From the NCBI GenBank assembly GCA_025618425.1, contig CM046850.1:5495520-5559519 (forward strand): 64,000 nt of DNA, in the 5' to 3' direction. How positions within the stretch are numbered: the first letter of the stretch is position 1; every line of letters begins with the position of its first letter. The stretch is from Heliocidaris tuberculata (taxonomy: Eukaryota > Echinodermata > Echinoidea > Camarodonta > Echinometridae). Below the pieces are notes generated by a model. It had not been told where the DNA came from, ran no database searches, and saw only the letters and a list, made by a program, of their open reading frames with translations. A program made the position numbers and the translations under genes. Shown here piece after piece: positions 57,669 to 64,000 of the stretch.

Positions 57669-59531
57669 AACCGCTGGGTGTATTGTAAGCCTGATCAATA
57701 AGCTAAAATTAAAGCACAACAGGAGGGCTTTACTGTTATCATTGTTTTCGTTCGATGATCCTATTAAGCTCCATATTAAGTTCCATATTTATCGTTTTTA
57801 TTTTTGCTGCTTCTAATTCAACTATATTCTTATCCACAAATTACAATTCCATTTCTGCTTCATTATTCATTTTTCTTTGAAAATATTTTATTTCTTTATC
57901 ATTTGATTATGATTTGCAGCACACATTAATGCACAAAAAATTGCTGTTGCTTTTTTTTTCCCCTCAATTTCTTACAGTTACTCAGACCATTAGCGATATT
58001 TCTCTGAATTTAGTTAACAATGAAATAATGCTGCACGAAATTCTATCAATTCTTCAAAGCGTTATTTGCCATGTTTGCAGGATGTTATCAGGGTTTTTTT
58101 AAAGATCAACTCATACAACACGACATAATTATGAAGTACTAAAATTATTAATTTCCATAAAGCGAACACTTTCCGAATGAATAAATTATGTATAAAAGAA
58201 AGCATTTTTACCACGTTTACCTATCACTTACGTATTGGTCACATATTTTTGTAAAGAAATATGAAACGTAAATAGATGAATTTGATTATGAATTCAATAT
58301 GCTCTTCAATCTTTATTCTTACCGCTTTCAAACAACCGACAGTCTCCCAGTGAAAGACAAGATAAGAATAAATACATTTTTATCCACCATCACACTAAAA
58401 TAAAAAAGTTTATAACAAAACCCATAACTCAAGTTGGACTATAGAACTCAAGCTTTTTCTGATGTATAAATATATCGATTCAGAAGAGTTTATTTTTTTT
58501 CTCGAATAATCAAGCAGTTTAAATAAGTTGTCTCGTGAGTAATGCGTACAAATTCTGAAGACCCATGTGAACTTTACTAACAGTCACTTATCTAGGGTCC
58601 ATTCGTGAAATGCAATTACGCTGACGTTTATATCGGTATACCTAATATGCCTTTAATAAAGTAGTTTCCTAACGTCTCTGAAATAACTAATTTTGATGAC
58701 ATCTTATTACCTGTCAACCGGTGTCAACCCGTCCTCTTTCGTTTGGCGTTTCAGTCTTAAAACGCAGATGCGAATTCTTATCTTCGTTTTTTTTACCCCC
58801 TTATTAATATAGTACAACACTCTTTTTTGCTAGCCGATTAGAGACTGTACCATTATTTTAATTGAATACGCTTCTGAAGAGTTTAGTTACAAAAGATCTT
58901 AGAATTGTAGCTCTCTAGAAATTACAATAGCTATATTTATCTTGCAAATAAGAAGGGGTTCTGATAAAATGGTACATAGAATTGTAAGCATAAGGGATGA
59001 TAATTACAATAAAATTTTCTTCATGAATTGCTTATTTTTTTTTTTCAATTCATAGTTAGTGGTAATTTTGGGGAGATTTGTTAGGACAAAATGTTATAAA
59101 TGAAATGTGCAAAAGTATGCAAACATCACACCCCCACACTTTATCGTTATTCATAGATTTCTAGTTTAATGTCAGGCAACGTGAATGTCACTGATAATGC
59201 TCTATTTCGTGGGTTACGTATTGAATATTTGTTCATGTATTGCATGGTGGGAAATTCTTTATCTACATGTAGATCTCTTTCTGTTTTTTTTCACGTCTTA
59301 CGTATTCTCTTAAATTCAAGTCAGTGTCACTGCTAAAGTAACAAATGAATTACAGTTTTGATGAAAAGCGGATTGAACACCTTTTGGGAGTTAAGATGTT
59401 AATTTTCTTAATCCCAACTGGATGTCGTGCTGTGCCCGCCTCTGTGTCACGACAAGGTAGGCTTCCTGATCCCAATTACTACTGTCCTGTTTCAACCTCT
59501 CATCCATCTTACCCTCATCAAGAAAAGAGTG
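57669..59531. other. intergenic, no gene recognised
   Basis: AT-rich with several T runs. Nothing recognisable was seen. Confidence 0.5.
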
Positions 59532-59695
59532 ATTTTTCACTGTATTTTCACTCCCCTGGGAGTCACGTCAGCGATCCCTTGTCTAGGAGTGAATAATGAG
59601 TGTTCTCCGAAAAGAAAAGAGTGAATTTTCACCCTATTTTCATGCCCCAGGGAGTGACGTCATTGATCACTTGATTTTTTTTTCTAGAGAGAGTG
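59532..59695 (+). repeat. tandem repeat with CACGTCA/TGACGTCA cores, array 2
   Basis: Two units (59532 and about 59634) share TTTTCACTGTATTTTCACTC, CCC.GGGAGT.ACGTCA..GATC and GAGTGAA with the array at 41049-41330. Confidence 0.75.
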
Positions 59696-60767
59696 GGATG
59701 ATCCGACAAATATTCCTGTGACATTTGCTCCGGTCAAAGAAATTAAGGGCTAAGGTAAGGGTTGCGATTAGGATTTGGGTTGCGTTTAGGTTTCGGGCCG
59801 CCTCCATTTTCATGATTTTTATTTTGTTATTTAATATTTTTGTTCTGAAATGAAACAGATAAGAATATGAGGCCATCTAGACAATGAGATAGCAAAAAAA
59901 ACAAAAAAAAAAAAAAAAAAAAAAAAAACATTACCATAGTGAAATTTATTTTTGTTTGGAGCCTTTAAAGTGTATGTACAAGTGAAATTGAATATTTGAA
60001 AAATGTTTTCAAAATGATCCAATAGCATTTTTGAGTATCGGAAAATATATCAAATATAAATATATCAAATATTTAAGTAATATCGAATCCCCTCCTCCTC
60101 AACATGTTCGACAAAATCCGGACGAAAAACTAGGAATCAATTTCATTGGCTTAATGTTAGGTTTAGGTTTAGGGGGGAAAACACCTAGGTAAAAAGAGAA
60201 CATGTGTGCTTGTTTGAGAGGAAAATATTGATCTCAAAACAAAAATATTTACCTCCAAAATATTCCGCTTTTCAGCCTTCGTCAGCGATGTGATCTTGCT
60301 TGGTCTTTCTGACGTAAGGATCATTAAATAGGTCATAAAATACATGTTTGTTGAAACTTGACCCTATAATGGGTAAAATGTGCCCAAATAAAATGGTTTA
60401 AAGAATACACACACACACACACACACACACAAAAAATGAGTAAAATTTTACCAGCAAAGCAAATATTTTTATTTATTCATTCATTCATTTGTTTATTTTT
60501 TCAAACAGGGGTCTATGAAATACAAGCCATGCTTATTTAATAGACTCCTCCACTTATGTTTTCCTTTACATTTGCAATATTTACATTATACCAATTATCG
60601 CTTTATCAAGGTAAAACATTACCAAGTCCATTGATTTATGTTCTGTTATAAAATTATGTCCCTGTTCTTATCTGTTCATGTATTAAAACAGTAATAGACG
60701 AAATTAATGTTTTGGCCGATCCATGGGGAGAGGGAACTTCAGCAGACGGAGTGACAAACGGACGGAC
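59696..60767. other. intergenic, no gene recognised
   Basis: It contains an A run at 59905-59929, telomere-like but irregular TTAGG-type words near 59745-59800, and (AC)n at 60406-60430. Confidence 0.45.
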
Positions 60768-60822
60768 CTGAGAGAGAGAGATAGAGAGAAAAAGAGAGAG
60801 AGAAAGAGAGAGAGAGAGGGAG

Positions 60823-60911
<89 letters not shown>
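60768..60911. repeat. (GA)n microsatellite
   Basis: About 140 bp of GA repeats with AA/GG interruptions. Arg/Glu and Ser/Leu frames are artefacts. Confidence 0.95.
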
Positions 60912-60914
<3 letters not shown>

Positions 60915-60933
60915 GGCAGATTTATCGTACCGC

Positions 60934-61053
60934 AGTCACACCAACAAGACCGCCACCAGACCGACAACAGGCCGAATAAAAAATTACATTACTCCAATTG
61001 GCCAAGAATCGGTCGGTTTGGAATCGGTGTGGAGTCGGTTTGGTGGTGTGACT
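60934..61053. mobile_element. MITE GTCACACCA...TGGTGTGAC
   Basis: The left end GTCACACCAACAAGACCG is mirrored by CGGTTTGGTGGTGTGAC. The subterminal CGACC/GGTCG words are shared with the element at 6539-6668. Confidence 0.6.
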
Positions 61054-61660
61054 CAGATATTAAAGTGACAGTAAATTGAAGCTCATAATGGCGCCATCTT
61101 TCAACAGGATTTGAAAAGTATCTGTCCTCTAATTTTCCCATCATGCCCCATTCTAGTTTGTAGAAGCTTAGAATGTATCTGTAGGCAATTTTCCACATGT
61201 GCAACGTCAAAAATAATAGTTTGAAATATAAAATGTGCCTATTTTCCAAACAGCTGTTAGTCAAAATTCAAAATAAAATGCCATTAATTTTCAAATTATA
61301 ATCTCAATTCAGCAGTTACTGTAAGGTGGCGCTGTTCAGGTTTTTCCAGTTTAATGCCATTTTTAAATTAGATTTTTAGAGAGATGGGATAGGCAAGAGA
61401 GAAGACCTCTAGAGAGAGAGAGAGAGGGGGGGGGGGGGGAGGGAGAAAGATGAGTAACATGCTATGCGATGTCCATTTCAAAAGTAAACAAATTAGGTCG
61501 AAAGACAGGATAAACATGACTTTTATTTCTTTAAAAATAGCAATTGCAATACTGTTTGCAATAAATCTAAATCTAAGTCTTATTCCCCCTTGTCTTGTGC
61601 AACATAGGGTGAAGCCGGCATACGCCCCTACTCCCTCCAACTGGAGGCGTATGAGAAGAG
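61054..61660. other. intergenic, no gene recognised
   Basis: It contains a GA plus G-run tract at 61410-61441. No coding exon was seen. Confidence 0.45.
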
Positions 61661-61805
61661 GGGCCTGTTGCACAAAACTTGCGTTTGGACGTAACTCAGG
61701 AAAATCAAACGCAGCTTTATTTTCAGCCAATCAGAAGTGCGCATTAAGGACTTGCGTTTGATTTTTAGGAGTTGCGATTAAACGCAAGTTTTGTGCAACG
61801 GGCCC
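61661..61805. mobile_element. hairpin MITE GGGCCTGTTGCACAAAACTT
   Basis: The terminal inverted repeats GGGCCTGTTGCACAAAACTT and AAGTTTTGTGCAACGGGCCC continue into TGCGTTT/AAACGCA. A second internal pair, AAATCAAACGCA/TGCGTTTGATTTTT, follows. The loop contains AGCCAATCAGAAG. Non-coding. Confidence 0.88.
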
Positions 61806-61930
61806 CTGATCATGTATTGGGCCTACAGCAGCAGCACGAGGGGGTTGCCCAGATACATTAGCGCCCCACCCCATGTTTACCAACTTCTCGATACACCATT
61901 TTCTGAGTGCAATACATTTCTGATCAGGCG

Positions 61931-62395
61931 TCATTATAGCTATTTATATGTGTATTTTAAAAATCTACGAAATGTATTACTTTCTTGTTTCAATATTTTT
62001 GCTTTAAAACTCAGCTACAAAAATATGAATTGTGAATCGCACAATAAGCGGTGATATTATTAATGAAAACAGTAAAATGGTATTTCTTAGAAAACGCATA
62101 CTGTAAGCACTGACCTTTCTATAAACAATATTGTGTTAATGCTTTGCCAGTCCCCTTAAAAGTTTGTGGAAGTCATTATAGATATTCATATTTTAGAAAA
62201 CTCTACTGAATGTATTATTTTCTACTGAAAATCAACGCACAAAAATATGAATTAGAAAAAACACAAAATAAGCGGTGATAATTAAAATAGCAAAATGGTA
62301 TTTCTTGGAAAACGCACATTGTAAGCACCAGTCTTTCTCTAAACAGTATTGTGTTAATGATATACTTAGAAGTTTATAGAAGTGTTATAGGGGGT
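61931..62395. repeat. 242-bp tandem duplication
   Basis: 61931-62172 and 62173-62395 share TCATTATAG.TATT, AAAAATATGAATT, AATAAGCGGTGATA, AAAATGGTATTTCTT and GTATTGTGTTAATG with about 15-20% mismatch by eye. Confidence 0.8.
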
Positions 62396-64000
62396 AACAT
62401 GAAGGTCACATTCGTCAAAATATCCTAATAACCTCGAGAAAACCAAGCTTGAATGAAAACATTGTGCTTCCCTCTCTGAAGGTCTACGAACGCCCAGTCA
62501 GTCACCTTTCACAAATCTCTCAAGCTTTTTCCTCCTTCTTTTGCCTCCAAAAGGATCTGCTAAACTGATATGAAATCGGTTTCCCTTGCGCGAGATGGGA
62601 AAATAATCCCACGTCCAAGGAGCGGGTTGGTTACTTCAACGCACGCCGTACCTTAGGGCTATCTTTCTGTCACCACTCCGCTGACGGGTTTTTTTTTTTC
62701 TTTCTGCCCGTCAGTTCTTCTACGTACGACACAACTAATTTTGTTGATTCGTAATTCCTTCTTCGTTTATTTCTCTTTCATACAAGAAACTTAATTCTGT
62801 TAACAAAAATAAAAAAATCAGTTTGAGCATACCATTGCTATAGATTTCTCAGGAACTTGAATGCGTGGTGGTGAACATTTCGGAAGTTGAAGTTATAAAA
62901 TGGAGGAAAAAGAAAGAAAGAAGAAAAAAAAAAGAAAGACAGAAAAGTGAGATTTTTTGTTTGTTTAATGTTTACTGACTCAAATGAATAATGATGAGTA
63001 GATAAGAAAGAGGGAAAGATAGACTGAATAACAGAAGAGGTAGAAGGAGGGAATGCAAAAGATGAACATGATAAAGAATAAAAAGAAGAAGTAAGAAAAC
63101 AAATCTTACAAGAAAGAAAATATTGTATCACAAAGATTAACTGATTTGATATGGGCGATACATTTCGCATACATATCACCAAAATTGAACGTAACGCACA
63201 ATACAAATCAATAAGGACCATTTCCACACCTTTCCATCACTCATCGCCAATTCCCGTTGTTGTGACAATGACTGACAACATTTACGTCCAAATATTATGT
63301 TCAATGTCGACTCCCCTGCTGTGGGTATTGAGCGAGATCGACCTTGGATTCGTAAGGAAACGAAGAGGTGATCGCTAAACTTGAAGTTGAGATGTTTTAT
63401 TTTGTCCCCCCTGTGTGTGGGGAAGGATGTTTTAGGTGAAGATTATGAACCCGAGTTGCGAATTGTCCTACTTGACGCTGTGAGCTTGGTGAGAATTCTA
63501 GCCTGGTCGCTGAGAGTCACACAGCGGGCCCAGCGCCGCGTAGGCCCCGCGAGGGATACCCCTCCTGAGCTTCGCTCGACGACCCATTATATCGCTAAGC
63601 ACGTATGTACATGTAGGGTACATAAATTTTAGAGGGCTTGGTTTTACAACGGTGCATATTCTTGGCTTGAAGACTTATATGGAAACATAATGAAGGAGGG
63701 TTCTTGTTATCATTTTATAATAATAATTTAGATGGATGAATTGGGTTGAGTTGAACTCATTATCATATTCGCCATCATCATCAGTAATTATCATCTTCAT
63801 ATAATTATCATCATCATCATCATCATCATTATCATCATCATTATCATTATTATTATTATTATTATTGTATTTTATCACTATGACCAGTCATCATCAAATA
63901 CGAATTTTCATCTAAAAAACTCTCTAGTTGTCTCTTGTTCTTATACCATTAAGAATATATCTGCTTGCCTGATGATTCCAAGCGAGAGAGACATGACACT
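62396..64000. other. intergenic, no confident gene
   Basis: 62560-62700 is a GC-richer patch with the palindrome TGGGAAAATAATCCCA. 63410-63610 is another (GTCGCTGAGAGTCACACAGC, GCCCAGCGCCGCGTAGGCCC). 63776-63866 is an (ATC)n/(ATT)n microsatellite. No splice-bounded exon was recognised. Confidence 0.4.

Noticed and set aside
60723..61079. Arg/Glu-rich 118-codon frame resembling an SR-type protein
   Set aside because: It spans the (GA)n microsatellite and a MITE; no other support.
63675..63878. Asp-rich minus-strand frame
   Set aside because: Translation of the (ATC)n/(ATT)n microsatellite.

Overview
The window is metazoan nuclear DNA. It has spliced genes with GT-AG introns, tRNA-derived SINEs, 5'-truncated non-LTR retrotransposons, many hairpin MITEs, and abundant microsatellites and long G or C homopolymers. 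The repeat styles and the two recognisable genes (a proteinase-K-like secreted subtilase and a heparan-sulfate 3-O-sulfotransferase-like enzyme) fit a marine invertebrate deuterostome, most likely an echinoderm. The species call is an inference; no rRNA, mitochondrial or other diagnostic gene is present. Most open frames in the window are low-complexity translations of repeats.

Layout. 350-3284 holds the last three coding exons of a plus-strand S8 subtilase whose 5' part lies off the left edge. Its putative 3'-terminal exon is tandemly duplicated at 3802-5575, and one copy carries a 5'-truncated non-LTR retrotransposon, so the other copy preserves the empty site. From 5.6 to 9.3 kb there are MITEs, a 168-bp hairpin and a purine-rich minisatellite. 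9302-11791 is a DNA transposon with terminal inverted repeats. It encloses a second inverted-repeat element carrying a broken RecQ-like helicase start on the minus strand. 12-17.5 kb is AT-rich with diverged segmental repeats, (TAA)n arrays and two hAT-type MITEs with perfect 8-bp target duplications. 19.5-20.7 kb has a foldback element and a 93-bp tandem repeat. 21532-24090 is the two-exon sulfotransferase gene (373 aa); its intron holds a MITE and a retrotransposon tail, and its 3' UTR holds a Mutator-like foldback element with a 10-bp target duplication.

25.2-29.5 kb is a giant diverged palindrome with arms of about 1.9 kb. It contains mirrored TTTCAC minisatellites, G-tracts and 'GCGTAGCCAGGAT' modules around a triplicated core. 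From 29.7 kb to the end (about 34 kb) I recognise no confident protein-coding gene. This stretch is AT-rich, with hairpin MITEs (30.6, 35.4, 60.9, 61.7 kb), two SINEs (39.0, 41.6 kb), microsatellites, tandem repeats holding CRE-like TGACGTCA cores (41.1 and 59.5 kb), a duplicated block with a second retrotransposon insertion (50.4-51.1 kb), and a few GC-richer islands that could be regulatory or isolated exons.

The two genes act independently: one is a secreted protease, the other a Golgi glycan-modifying enzyme. Nothing suggests an operon or a shared pathway. The most unusual material is structural: the RecQ-bearing nested transposon, the large palindrome, and repeated cases in which a local tandem duplication and a transposon insertion together record the pre-insertion state.
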